A stretch of DNA of 64,000 nt from Christiangramia echinicola DSM 19838 (lineage in GTDB: Bacteria; Bacteroidota; Bacteroidia; Flavobacteriales; Flavobacteriaceae). Location of the stretch: NCBI RefSeq assembly GCF_000423065.1, contig NZ_AUHG01000012.1, positions 248,001 to 312,000 on the forward strand. The letters run 5' to 3'. This document shows, piece by piece, positions 54,403 through 63,686 of the stretch (positions are counted from its first letter, which is position 1; each line of letters opens with the position of its first letter). Under the pieces are notes generated by a model. It was not told the origin of the DNA. It made no database searches and saw nothing but the letters and a program-made list of their open reading frames with translations. Made by a program: the position numbers and the translations under genes.

Positions 54403-55042
54403 AATAATCGAAGGCGGCGTAGAATATTCTTTAGGCAGGTTTGATGGAAAATCCGTGCAGTATGATTTTCCGAAAATCCTGGTGTATCTGAATGCGAAAG
54501 GTAAGCTCCTTTTTGGAGAAAAGTTTAAAATTTACAAAAAGGATAAAGATATCTTATTAAAGCTATGCTCCTACTTCATCAAGGATAAGGAAAATTGCAA
54601 AAAATTTGATATTGACCTAGATAAGGGACTCTTACTTACCGGTCCCGTAGGATGTGGTAAAACAAGTCTTATGAAACTCTTACATTTTTTAGTACCACAC
54701 CAACGAAAATATGTAGTGATGCCCTGCCGCAATATTGTTTTTGCCTTCAATCATTTGGGATATAAAACCATAGAAGATTATGGAGAAAGTAGTTTTTTCT
54801 GTTTCGATGATATGGGTGTAGAACCTATGGGGCGGCATTATGGAAAAGATTGCAACGTGATCGGGGAAATCCTGCTCTCCCGCTATGATCTTCTTCTTGA
54901 AACCAAGCTAAAAACTCATGCTACTACTAATTTAAATGCAGAGGAGTTGGAAGAACGCTATGGAAATAGAGTACGCAGCCGGATGCGAGAATTGTTTAAT
55001 TTGATTGCTTTTGATAAGAAGGCTGGAGATAAGAGAGTTTAA
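54386..55042 (+). CDS. DnaC/IstB-like AAA ATPase
   Basis: A 218-residue AAA+ protein with Walker A GPVGCGKTS (about residues 87-95) and Walker B SSFFCFDDMG (about 132-141), like DnaC or IstB helper ATPases. It overlaps the upstream gene by 17 bases. The trio HTH, primosome-like and DnaC-like could load a helicase at the repeats and replicate the element after excision. A weak alternative is a transposase helper. Confidence 0.78.
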   Translation: MHNPSKIIEGGVEYSLGRFDGKSVQYDFPKILVYLNAKGKLLFGEKFKIYKKDKDILLKLCSYFIKDKENCKKFDIDLDKGLLLTGPVGCGKTSLMKLLHFLVPHQRKYVVMPCRNIVFAFNHLGYKTIEDYGESSFFCFDDMGVEPMGRHYGKDCNVIGEILLSRYDLLLETKLKTHATTNLNAEELEERYGNRVRSRMRELFNLIAFDKKAGDKRV

Positions 55043-55142
55043 TTTATATACATTGTCTCGAAATGTAGGAATCCTTAAGGTTTTTATTTAACACTTTATT
55101 ATATTTATCGTGAAGAAACCGGCGAATTGATTCTTGGTTGGG

Positions 55143-55168
55143 AGCTAATGACTATCATTAGCTTTTTT
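55143..55168 (+). terminator. Terminator ahead of Gabija
   Basis: Stem AGCTAATGA/TCATTAGCT with a three-base loop and six T. It separates the replication-like trio from gajA, which implies a promoter between it and 55200 or read-through. Confidence 0.85.
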
Positions 55169-55199
55169 ATTGCTTCAAAACTATTGAAAGATCTTTATA

Positions 55200-57314
55200 A
55201 TGCATATAAGTTCACTATCTATAAGGAATTTTAGAAATTTCTATAATTCAAAATTCATCTTTAAAAAGGGTATAAATACTATTATAGGGGAAAATGGCTC
55301 TGGTAAAACAAATCTGTTTTTTGCCTTACGAGTTTTAATTGACGATAAACTTCCAAGGTATATAAGATTTTATGAGTCTGATTTTAATAGGAGCTTGGGG
55401 AAATGGGCTGGGCATTGGATGATTCTAGCCGTCACTTTTGAAGAACTGGATGCAAGCGAAGAAGCCCAAGTCCTTGCTGTTCAATCTTCAGGAGATATGG
55501 AAGGAAACAAAAACACCGGAAGTTATTCAGTTTACTTTAGACCAAAATATCAATTTAGAAAAGAGCTTTACGATTATTCACAAACAGTAGGTAAAACCGT
55601 GGAGGGACTACAGCTTTATCTCGATAAGCTCACAGTCGATGATTATGAAACATCCTACTTATGTAGAGGTACAGGAGATTTCAGCGATGATGAAATTTAT
55701 AAAAAATATGTCGGCGATTTTGAAGCTGTTAAATTTCCAAATCCAGATAATAAGGAAGAGCTGATTTTCGGAACATTTCTACCAAGGGAAATTAGTGTGC
55801 ATAATGAAGTTTCTTGTACATTTATAAAGGCTCTTCGTGACGTTGAAAGCGACTTACGTTCATATTCCACCAATCCTTTAATAAATTTACTAAGAGGAAA
55901 AGAAAAAACAGTTGAAATTTCTAAACAAACCGATATAATTAAAAGCATCGATAAACTTAACGACCAGATTAGTTCTCTTAAAGAAGTAAAAGAGGTTAAA
56001 GACGGAATCGACAAAAGTATTAAGGAGGCTGTAGGGACGACGTATGGGCCAAATATCGATGTGAAATCCGAGCTTCCTAATGATATGGAAAAGCTATTGC
56101 AATCACTCAAATTATGGGTAGGAGACCCAGACGAAGAAGGCTATATGGGTAAAATATGGGAGCTTAGTTTGGGCGGTGCAAATATGATTTACCTTTCACT
56201 TAAGTTATTGGAATATGAAAAAATTAGGACGGATAGAATTGCAAATTTTCTGCTAATTGAAGAACCAGAAGCACATATTCATACACATATCCAAAAAACA
56301 CTATTTGATAATGTACAAACAAATAAAACTCAAGTTATCATTTCAACGCACTCAACACATATTTCGTCCGTTAGCCGCATAAGTTCAGTAAATATTTTAA
56401 GTAGGGGGAAAAAGCAAACACTGGTATATCAGCCAGCAAACAATCTTGATGATGAATATATAACAAGAGCCGAACGATATTTAGATGCTATTAGAAGCAA
56501 TTTACTCTTTGCAAAAGGGGTTGTTCTAGTTGAAGGCGATGCCGAACAAATCCTCATACCTCAAATGTTCAAAAAAGTCTTTGGAATTTCCTTAGATGAA
56601 ATTGGAGTTAGTCTTGTAAACATTGGGAGTACTGGTTTTAAAAATGTGGCAAGACTTTTTCATAATGATAGAATTAAAAAAAACTGTGCTATCCTTACTG
56701 ATTTAGATGCTAGCATAGTAGATTTACCGGCCAATGAAAACGAGGATTCTACCTATCAGAAACATTGCAGGGCATCTCAAGTTAGTGGGGCAGAAAGAAA
56801 AGTAAAACTAGATAAGTTTTGCAAGAACAACGATTTTTTAAATCCTTTCTATTCAGATTATACATTTGAGGTCGATTTTCTTATGAATGGTAATAGTCAC
56901 GAATTCGTAGAATCGCTTGATGAAATTTTCAAGCAACAAGCAACCATCGATTCATCAAAGAAAAAATTGCAAGACAAATCAGTTTCAGTTGCTGGCGTAG
57001 AAGTCTTAAGATTGGCCGATAAAAAAGGTAAGGGATGGCTAGCTTTAGTGGTTGCTGATAATTTAGTGTATAACACCTATATTCCAGATTACATTCTCAG
57101 AGCAGTAGCTTTTGCCTCTGCCCACTTAAACAATGCTACTAAAGCTAAAACCGCTAAATACAGGTTACGCAAAATCGGCCGCAGTAAGTTCGATGAGTAC
57201 TTCGAAACGGCAAAAAAAACGAGCTTTAAGGGTAAGGATGACCAAGAGGTTATCGATGAATATGTAGCCAGTTTTCCAAATGACCAATTTACCAAATTCT
57301 TGTGGTATTTATGA
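55200..57314 (+). CDS. gajA: Gabija defence protein GajA (OLD-family ATPase-nuclease)
   Basis: GajA is the ATP-regulated nicking endonuclease of the Gabija anti-phage system. The 704 residues have an N-terminal AAA/OLD ATPase (Walker A GENGSGKT at 30-37, signature WELSLGGANMI near 318-328, IEEPEAHIHTH near 355). A C-terminal TOPRIM nuclease follows (VLVEGDAE with Glu445, acidic pair near 502-504 in LTDLDAS). The order ATPase-TOPRIM next to a UvrD-like partner is diagnostic. It overlaps gajB at an ATGA. Confidence 0.92.
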   Translation: MHISSLSIRNFRNFYNSKFIFKKGINTIIGENGSGKTNLFFALRVLIDDKLPRYIRFYESDFNRSLGKWAGHWMILAVTFEELDASEEAQVLAVQSSGDMEGNKNTGSYSVYFRPKYQFRKELYDYSQTVGKTVEGLQLYLDKLTVDDYETSYLCRGTGDFSDDEIYKKYVGDFEAVKFPNPDNKEELIFGTFLPREISVHNEVSCTFIKALRDVESDLRSYSTNPLINLLRGKEKTVEISKQTDIIKSIDKLNDQISSLKEVKEVKDGIDKSIKEAVGTTYGPNIDVKSELPNDMEKLLQSLKLWVGDPDEEGYMGKIWELSLGGANMIYLSLKLLEYEKIRTDRIANFLLIEEPEAHIHTHIQKTLFDNVQTNKTQVIISTHSTHISSVSRISSVNILSRGKKQTLVYQPANNLDDEYITRAERYLDAIRSNLLFAKGVVLVEGDAEQILIPQMFKKVFGISLDEIGVSLVNIGSTGFKNVARLFHNDRIKKNCAILTDLDASIVDLPANENEDSTYQKHCRASQVSGAERKVKLDKFCKNNDFLNPFYSDYTFEVDFLMNGNSHEFVESLDEIFKQQATIDSSKKKLQDKSVSVAGVEVLRLADKKGKGWLALVVADNLVYNTYIPDYILRAVAFASAHLNNATKAKTAKYRLRKIGRSKFDEYFETAKKTSFKGKDDQEVIDEYVASFPNDQFTKFLWYL

Positions 57315-59086
57315 TTTTAGATACTCTAAGCGACCAACAAAAACATGCCGTTGTTAAGGATGGTAATGTACTTCTAACCGCTTGCCCAGGAAGTGGAAAA
57401 ACTCGGGTAATAATCCATAAACTCGCTTATGCTTTAAAAAACATTGATGCAGACAGTAAGCAAAGAATTGTGGCACTCACCTTTACCATAAGGGCTTCCG
57501 AAGAAATATATCGCAGATTAAATGCAATGGGCATCAATAGCAAACGGGTTTGGTCTGGTACTTTGCATTCATTTTGCCTTGAGTGGATTATTAAACCTTA
57601 TTCCTGTTATTTACCGGAACTTAAAAATGGATTTTTAATTGCAGACGAAACTTATGTTTCTGACATTATTAGTGAACTTAAGGAAAAACACAAATTAAAA
57701 CCTATTGACCCGATTAATTTCAGATTCAATAGGGACGGCACATTTGCCGAACCAAAAACTGTACAGAAAAGAGTTCTTAAAGAGTTTCATGAAAGACTAC
57801 AAGCAGAAAAATTAATTGATTTTGAACTTCTGCTTTATTACTCCTATAAGCTCTTAACCCAGCATCCGAAGATAAAGAAAACACTATCCAATATTTTCAG
57901 CCTAATATGTGTTGACGAATACCAAGATACACAGGATTTGCTTTATGCAATTATTTCTTCCATCATAACAACTGGAGAAGGTAGTTCAAATCTTTTTTTA
58001 GTCGGGGATACAGATCAAGCAATTTACGCATCTCTGGGTGGTGTTGCCAAGAGTTTGGAAGAAATTCAAGATGAGTTAAATACTTTACCAATTGAGCAAT
58101 TAACCCTTACAGGGAATTATAGGTCAACCCAAAGGATTATTGACTTCTATTCCATTTTTCAGACAAATCCAATTACAATTGAAGCAATCGGTGCCAACAA
58201 AGACGCTAATAGTATTATAACTTACAACAATACCGTTGACAAAGGGCATTTGGTTGAGGAGATAGCACTACTTATAGAGCATAGCTTGGATAATGGAATT
58301 CCTGAGGATGAAATTTGTGTATTAGTACCACAATGGTGGTTAATAACCACAATAACAAAACAGCTAAGGGCAAAACTACCAGATGTGAACTTTGATGCAT
58401 CAGGTTTAGCACCGATGTCAAAAAACCGAAACAATATTTGGTACAAATTATCGAGATTGTTCTTGACGCTACCGAAACCAAAAATATATTCGTTGCGATA
58501 CAAATGGTGTACCGAAGTAATTGAAAATTTCAAAGAGCATACGAATACAGATTTCAAAGAAGAGTATCAAACAGAAAGGAGCGTCTTAAGACTGATTAAT
58601 TCTATAACATCTAATGAAACCGAAGGTATGGATTATCTAAATGACTGTTTTGACCAGTTTCTAGATGCTGTTGGTATTGACCAAACCATTTACGAGCAAC
58701 TTCTCATAAATCGAAAGACCTTTTTTGACGTAATAAAGAGCCGCTTAGAAGACCCAACCTTTCAAGTCCCTAGTGATATAGAATCTTTTATGAGTTTTTA
58801 CAGAGAAATGTCAGGTGTGGTCATCAACACATGTGTTGGTGTAAAAGGTGAAGAGTTTGAAACTGTTATTGCTTATGGTTTGCTGAAGGGTTATGTTCCT
58901 CATTGGAATGACATATTTAATGCGGATCCAGTTACAGCTTCAAAAAAACTGCTTTATGTCATTTGTTCAAGAGCCAAGACCAATTTACACTTGATTTCAG
59001 AAACTGGAAGACAAACCAAAGCTGGAAATCCATTGGAGATAACACCAGAATTACAAGGATTAGAATTTGAATTTGACGAAATATAA
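57311..59086 (+). CDS. gajB: Gabija defence protein GajB (UvrD-like helicase)
   Basis: GajB is the UvrD/PcrA-type partner of GajA. The 591-residue protein has motif I ACPGSGKTRVI near residue 24-34, motif II VDEYQDTQD (about 202-210) and a later GVKGEEFETVI motif V-like stretch. The frame could open at a GTG at 57302, but the ATG at 57311 overlaps the gajA stop as ATGA, the usual coupling in this system. It ends the two-gene operon. Confidence 0.9.
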   Translation: MILDTLSDQQKHAVVKDGNVLLTACPGSGKTRVIIHKLAYALKNIDADSKQRIVALTFTIRASEEIYRRLNAMGINSKRVWSGTLHSFCLEWIIKPYSCYLPELKNGFLIADETYVSDIISELKEKHKLKPIDPINFRFNRDGTFAEPKTVQKRVLKEFHERLQAEKLIDFELLLYYSYKLLTQHPKIKKTLSNIFSLICVDEYQDTQDLLYAIISSIITTGEGSSNLFLVGDTDQAIYASLGGVAKSLEEIQDELNTLPIEQLTLTGNYRSTQRIIDFYSIFQTNPITIEAIGANKDANSIITYNNTVDKGHLVEEIALLIEHSLDNGIPEDEICVLVPQWWLITTITKQLRAKLPDVNFDASGLAPMSKNRNNIWYKLSRLFLTLPKPKIYSLRYKWCTEVIENFKEHTNTDFKEEYQTERSVLRLINSITSNETEGMDYLNDCFDQFLDAVGIDQTIYEQLLINRKTFFDVIKSRLEDPTFQVPSDIESFMSFYREMSGVVINTCVGVKGEEFETVIAYGLLKGYVPHWNDIFNADPVTASKKLLYVICSRAKTNLHLISETGRQTKAGNPLEITPELQGLEFEFDEI

Positions 59087-59357
59087 AATTTAAAGTTGCT
59101 GATATTATATCTATGGATTTCCCATAGTTATTACCGAAAATAAAAGTCTTTATAAATTCAACGGTGACCCTTAAGCTCTATCATCCTTGATCAATACCAG
59201 CAATTGAATTTAATAGTATATTTTTCAAAACTAATAAATGGACAATCAAATAAGATAAGTATCTAATCGAAATGGTTAAGATCATTTAAAGAAAAGTCTT
59301 TTTAACCCTAAAATAAATTTTTAAGATTTTCCTCAATATCCTCATAATCTCAATGCT

Positions 59358-59549
59358 CTAAAAGCTTTTAAATTTTTGAATTAAATTTTGAAATATTGCT
59401 AAAGACAAAACTCTTATCGATTTCGGTGCCTGGAAATATTCACTCTCATCCCAATTACTCAAAAACCTCAATTCTAAAAGGACACTGAGACAATAATCAA
59501 CCATCTCACGCAGTACCTGAAAACTAGCAAACTTCACCCCTACTCTCAT
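59358..59549 (-). CDS. Possible small protein, 63 residues
   Basis: The frame begins MRVGVKFASFQVLREMVDYC, has balanced composition and is not covered by another gene. No family is recognised; it could be a remnant. Confidence 0.3.
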   Translation of the reverse strand: MRVGVKFASFQVLREMVDYCLSVLLELRFLSNWDESEYFQAPKSIRVLSLAIFQNLIQKFKSF

Positions 59550-59660
59550 AACCCTACTTCTTATTTAAATCATCTTGCTACTGAAAAGCAAGCCAGGTGG
59601 ACTCATCCAAATACTGAAATGTCCATTAGCGACATAAATTTCGATTCCCTGGCATTTGGA

Positions 59661-59885
59661 TTATCCGAACCAATTCAATGCAGCTAAATAAATAGCTAAT
59701 GGTGCATCCTTATTCTCATTAAGCTCCAAGATTTTAATTGCAATTTTCAACACTGCGTCCTTTTCCTGAATCCATTTATTCCCATGGCACCGGAATCTTT
59801 TCCGCAATGTTCGGGATCTATAACTATTATTTTGATTAGATATTTCCTGCCCGAAAATGATACACATTTTCAAGAGCAAAATCAT
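59661..59885 (-). CDS. Possible small protein or remnant, 74 residues
   Basis: The C-terminal part, EKDAVLKIAIKILELNENK, looks like a genuine helical protein, while the first 25 residues look poorly coding. It may be the 3' remnant of a larger gene. No family is recognised. Confidence 0.3.
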   Translation of the reverse strand: MILLLKMCIIFGQEISNQNNSYRSRTLRKRFRCHGNKWIQEKDAVLKIAIKILELNENKDAPLAIYLAALNWFG

Positions 59886-60105
59886 AAAACTGACGTTTTT
59901 GAGTGGTTTTTTGATTTTCAGTTTTCAGGTTATCAACAACTTAGGACTTTATATTCATAGAATTTAATGCCAAATAATAATAACGGAATTCAAATAAAAC
60001 CAAATAATATTTTATTCACAATTATCTGATTTTCAATTATTTAAAACTATTTATGTGTAATTTTTCTTTAACGAAAACAACATCAAAAATCTAAACTTTT
60101 CCGTT

Positions 60106-60393
60106 ATGAAAAAATCAATCTTTTTGGCCACGTTTGCTTCCCTAATTTCAACATCACTCTTTGCACAAATTGGGGGAATTGAAAATTCCGTTAACGATGT
60201 TTCTGATACTATTAGGAGCATCTTCCCTATTATCCTGGGGGTCATCTTCCTTATTGGATTTCTTTTTAATGCTGGTCATTTCTTTGGAGAAAATTCTGAT
60301 CTCAAAAAAGGAATCACCAGGGTACTGGTCTTTGTTCTCATTGCCGGCGCTGTCGTAGGTATTTTTTCCTATTTGATAACCATTGTAGTATAA
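60106..60393 (+). CDS. traE: TraE-like conjugation protein (DUF4134)
   Basis: The 95-residue protein has a cleavable signal (to about residue 20) and two membrane helices (about 40-60 and 70-92), the pattern of DUF4134/TraE. These are thought to form part of the inner-membrane mating channel, in a pilin-like or VirB2-like position. It opens the tra operon in the usual Bacteroidetes order. Confidence 0.88.
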   Translation: MKKSIFLATFASLISTSLFAQIGGIENSVNDVSDTIRSIFPIILGVIFLIGFLFNAGHFFGENSDLKKGITRVLVFVLIAGAVVGIFSYLITIVV

Positions 60394-60422
60394 GATCCTG
60401 AAGTAATAATGAACTAAACGTT

Positions 60423-60707
60423 ATGAAAAAATTTGAGATCTATAGAAATATGAGAAAGAAGGCAATCATTTTTGGATTGCCTTTATCCCTGTTCGCACTG
60501 ATGATGGTATCCATAATAGCTTCTCTTCTGGTCATCATCTTTTCTTTCAGTTTTGGGATTATTAGTGGTGTATTCCTTTTCAATTCGGTCTTGTATATCA
60601 CATTAACCAAGTCAGTGAATAATCCTCAAATATTTTATGTGGCCAAAGTATTCCCAAAAATCATCAGTAATAAAAAAAATTCAGGCTTCGACTATGAAAA
60701 AGATTAA
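60423..60707 (+). CDS. traF: TraF-like conjugation protein (DUF4133)
   Basis: A 94-residue inner-membrane protein with two helices (about 17-50 in all) and a VirB3-like layout, matching DUF4133/TraF. It overlaps the start of traG by 14 bases, so translation is coupled. Confidence 0.85.
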   Translation: MKKFEIYRNMRKKAIIFGLPLSLFALMMVSIIASLLVIIFSFSFGIISGVFLFNSVLYITLTKSVNNPQIFYVAKVFPKIISNKKNSGFDYEKD

Positions 60708-63108
60708 CCTATCTGCCCATAATCCTATTGTAGATATTCGAGACAATATCATTTTTGCCAATAATGGTAATGTGGTTTTGTGTTATGAAGTGATCTTACC
60801 AGAGATATATTCCCTATCTGAAAAAGATTTTGAAGATATACATGGAGCATGGTTTCAGGCACTTAAATCACTACCGGTAGGAACTGTTGTCCATAAGCAG
60901 GATATTTATTTAAAGACAGCCTATTCGTGCGAGAAATTACCACGCGAATCCTTTTTAGAAAAAGCCACCCATGATCATTTCAAAGGAAGAGGATATATGC
61001 AACATCGCAGTTTTCTCTTTTTTATACTGCCCAAAAATAAAGCCCTTAATAATTCCAAATATGTCAATCCGTTTAGAAATATCTCAAAAGCAATTGTTAG
61101 GGAATTAGATGATATTGTACAAAGCTTTACAGCTGCAGTGAGCGATTCGGTTTCATTTATCAATAACAGTCGTAAAATAGAACTGGTTGCGATGGAAGGT
61201 AAAGGTATAGAGCACCTGACTAACAACTATTTCAATGGTTTCAATAAAGGCTTTGACACCGATATCTTACTGGATAAGAAAAATGTCAATATTGGTGAAA
61301 ATAATTTTGACACCCTGGCCATCAACAGCGAACTATGTTTTGGCGAAAGTGTTCAAAGTAGCAAGACCAATGAAAAATTCACTTCAGACGATTTTGTGTT
61401 TCATCAGGGATTTATTGATGGTTTAGGGCTCACCCTGAATGAAAATCATATGATAAACCAGATCATATACCTGGACGACAAACATAAATGGAGCAGGCTG
61501 CTGGATAAAAAAGTGGAGGAATTAAAAAAGAGTTCCAATTTCGGATCTCAAAACAAAATAGTACTGGGAAAAATACAGGATACTCTGGATCGGGTCAATG
61601 GGGATGAAAATTCCAGAATCATACGCGGTCATCTAAACATCATCTATTGGGATCGGAACGCTAAAAATTTGGATAGAATTGCTTCCAAAATAAAGACCGA
61701 ATTCAAAGAGCTGGACATTCTACCCTACTACCCCGGAGGTGAAGAACGTAAAAATTATATACTAAACAGTTATTGCTGTTTTTCCTCCAATTTCTCCAAT
61801 GAAGATCTATATGTGACAGATCTAAAACATGCCCTGTGCCTGTTTATTAATAATACAAATTATAAGTCTGATCCTACAGGTATCATCTTTAATGACCGGG
61901 AACATAATATCCCTGTACTTAAAGATGTCTGGGACGAGAAAAAGAAACGGATCAAAGCTCGGAATTTTGCCATTTTTGCTCCCACTGGTGAAGGCAAATC
62001 CTTTTTGGCTAACAACATCTTGAGACAATATTTTGAAAGTGGGATACGCCTGGTCATTATAGATCTGGGAGGATCCTACACCAAATTTGCTAAACTATAT
62101 CCGGGACAATATACTGTACTTCGCTATGAGAGTGGAAAGAGTCTAGGTATCAATCCTTTCTACATCAATAATAAAAATGATCTAAGCCCGGAACGTCTGG
62201 AAGATTTGTCGGTATTCTTATTCGAATTATTTGCTTCTGATCTGAAAGTAACCAAAGCCCAGTCGGTTTCCATAAAAAAGATATTACGCCACTATTATAT
62301 AAACACACCTGGGAATCATTCTTTGGATAGCTTTTATCACTTCATCGAAAGCAATCAAAAAGAGCTGTTGACCAAACTCAAAATCCATCCCGACTACTTC
62401 AACATTACGAACTTCTTACATATCATGTCGGAGTATGTTGGCGATGGTCTATATAGTTTTCTATTTGAAGTCAGCAAAGATCAGACCTATAAAATCGAAG
62501 ATAAACGTCTGATCGTTTTTGAACTGGATGAAGTAAAGGATAACAAGGAAATCCTTTCGGTGATGTTGAAGCTGATCAAGTCGGCTATACAAAGAACCAT
62601 ATGGAAGAATCGTTCGGAAAAAGGAATTATCCTTTTTGATGAATTTGCCAAACAGCTAAAATTTGAAAACGTACTAGAGAGCGTAGAATTTTACTATCAG
62701 GCTATTCGTAAACAGAACGGTGCTATCGGAATCATTTTACAATCGATCAACCAGCTTCCCAATAATTCCACTTCAGCGAGTATTCTGGAGAACACACAGG
62801 TGATTTACAGCCTCCATAACGAAAAAGGATATGAAGAGCTGGTAAGACGTTTAAACCTCTCCAAACATGATCTTAACCAGTTAAAATCTATTAAGAACAA
62901 CCTTACCGGATCCAGAAAATACACAGAGATCTTTATAAAGATTGGAAAACAAAGCAATGTATTCCGTCTCGAAGTACCCATGGAAGTTTATGCGGCATAT
63001 CTGACTGACGGGTCAGAAAATGACAGCATCATGGCGCTGTATGACCAACATAACTCCATGGAAAAAGCAATTACAGAATTTATTAATCCTAAAAACAGGA
63101 AATTATGA
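60694..63108 (+). CDS. traG: TraG-family conjugation ATPase
   Basis: This 804-residue protein is the VirB4-type ATPase that drives assembly or DNA/protein transfer in Bacteroidetes conjugation. Walker A FAPTGEGKSFLANN is near residue 427-440 and Walker B GIILFDEFAKQ near 644-654. The N-terminal half (about 1-400) contacts the membrane channel proteins. A longer frame starts at 60637 but the ATG at 60694 is preferred because it overlaps only 14 bases of traF. The stop overlaps traI by four bases. Confidence 0.92.
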   Translation: MKKINLSAHNPIVDIRDNIIFANNGNVVLCYEVILPEIYSLSEKDFEDIHGAWFQALKSLPVGTVVHKQDIYLKTAYSCEKLPRESFLEKATHDHFKGRGYMQHRSFLFFILPKNKALNNSKYVNPFRNISKAIVRELDDIVQSFTAAVSDSVSFINNSRKIELVAMEGKGIEHLTNNYFNGFNKGFDTDILLDKKNVNIGENNFDTLAINSELCFGESVQSSKTNEKFTSDDFVFHQGFIDGLGLTLNENHMINQIIYLDDKHKWSRLLDKKVEELKKSSNFGSQNKIVLGKIQDTLDRVNGDENSRIIRGHLNIIYWDRNAKNLDRIASKIKTEFKELDILPYYPGGEERKNYILNSYCCFSSNFSNEDLYVTDLKHALCLFINNTNYKSDPTGIIFNDREHNIPVLKDVWDEKKKRIKARNFAIFAPTGEGKSFLANNILRQYFESGIRLVIIDLGGSYTKFAKLYPGQYTVLRYESGKSLGINPFYINNKNDLSPERLEDLSVFLFELFASDLKVTKAQSVSIKKILRHYYINTPGNHSLDSFYHFIESNQKELLTKLKIHPDYFNITNFLHIMSEYVGDGLYSFLFEVSKDQTYKIEDKRLIVFELDEVKDNKEILSVMLKLIKSAIQRTIWKNRSEKGIILFDEFAKQLKFENVLESVEFYYQAIRKQNGAIGIILQSINQLPNNSTSASILENTQVIYSLHNEKGYEELVRRLNLSKHDLNQLKSIKNNLTGSRKYTEIFIKIGKQSNVFRLEVPMEVYAAYLTDGSENDSIMALYDQHNSMEKAITEFINPKNRKL

Positions 63109-63686
63109 AAAAGCAAACTCTAACTTTGATTGTAGTAATGGCTATAGCCTTATTATTGCCTGCACGCGCTGCGTGCCAGGGAATGCCCGTTTATGATAAT
63201 ACCAATTTTATCAGTCTGGTAAAATCCCTTGTAGAATCAGCAAAACAGACAGCCAATCTGGTAAAGACGGTTAATTTTCTAAAAGCTCAAAAGGAGAATA
63301 TAGAAAAGGTCAATAGTGTCATCCAGGATCTGAAGGCTGTTCGGGAGATCGGAAGAAATAATCAGCGATTGATCAGCGTCATGCAGAATGACCTTCGAGA
63401 CATTCTGGATTCTCCGTATATCGAACCCGATGAAGTAACCAGGGTCACAGAATCCTTTGATGCCGTGGTAGAAAATTCCCTGGCAACCCTGGATTTTATC
63501 GATGAGATCTTATCCAGTGACCATTTAAAAATGAGTGATGCCGAGCGAGCCGAGGTATTAAAACAAAAAGAACTGGAAAGCCAGGAAATGGTGAATGATG
63601 TGCGCTTGAAAACCAGGCGTTATCAGGAAATCATCTCGTTCCGGAAGATGCAGGACAGGATCAATAACCGGGAAACTGCTTTTTAA
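63105..63686 (+). CDS. traI: TraI-like exported conjugation protein (DUF4141)
   Basis: A 193-residue protein with a signal peptide (about 1-25) and a largely coiled-coil body (about 40-190), matching DUF4141/TraI, a VirB5-like periplasmic factor. It overlaps traG by four bases and its stop shares a base with the traJ start. Confidence 0.85.
   Translation: MKKQTLTLIVVMAIALLLPARAACQGMPVYDNTNFISLVKSLVESAKQTANLVKTVNFLKAQKENIEKVNSVIQDLKAVREIGRNNQRLISVMQNDLRDILDSPYIEPDEVTRVTESFDAVVENSLATLDFIDEILSSDHLKMSDAERAEVLKQKELESQEMVNDVRLKTRRYQEIISFRKMQDRINNRETAF

Larger units (their letters stand above)
59087..60105. other. Gene-poor tract between Gabija and tra operon
   Basis: About 1 kb without a confident gene. 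Two minus-strand frames of 63 and 74 residues are possible (see separate entries). A weak stem CTATGG/CCATAG near 59111-59127 could follow gajB. The tra operon leader from about 59950 is very AT-rich; I found no clear consensus promoter. It may hold remnants of a lost gene or an oriT. Confidence 0.6.

Noticed and set aside
55697-56110. Minus-strand frame of 137 residues inside gajA
   Set aside because: Ser/Leu-rich shadow frame; the plus-strand ATPase motifs decide the coding strand.
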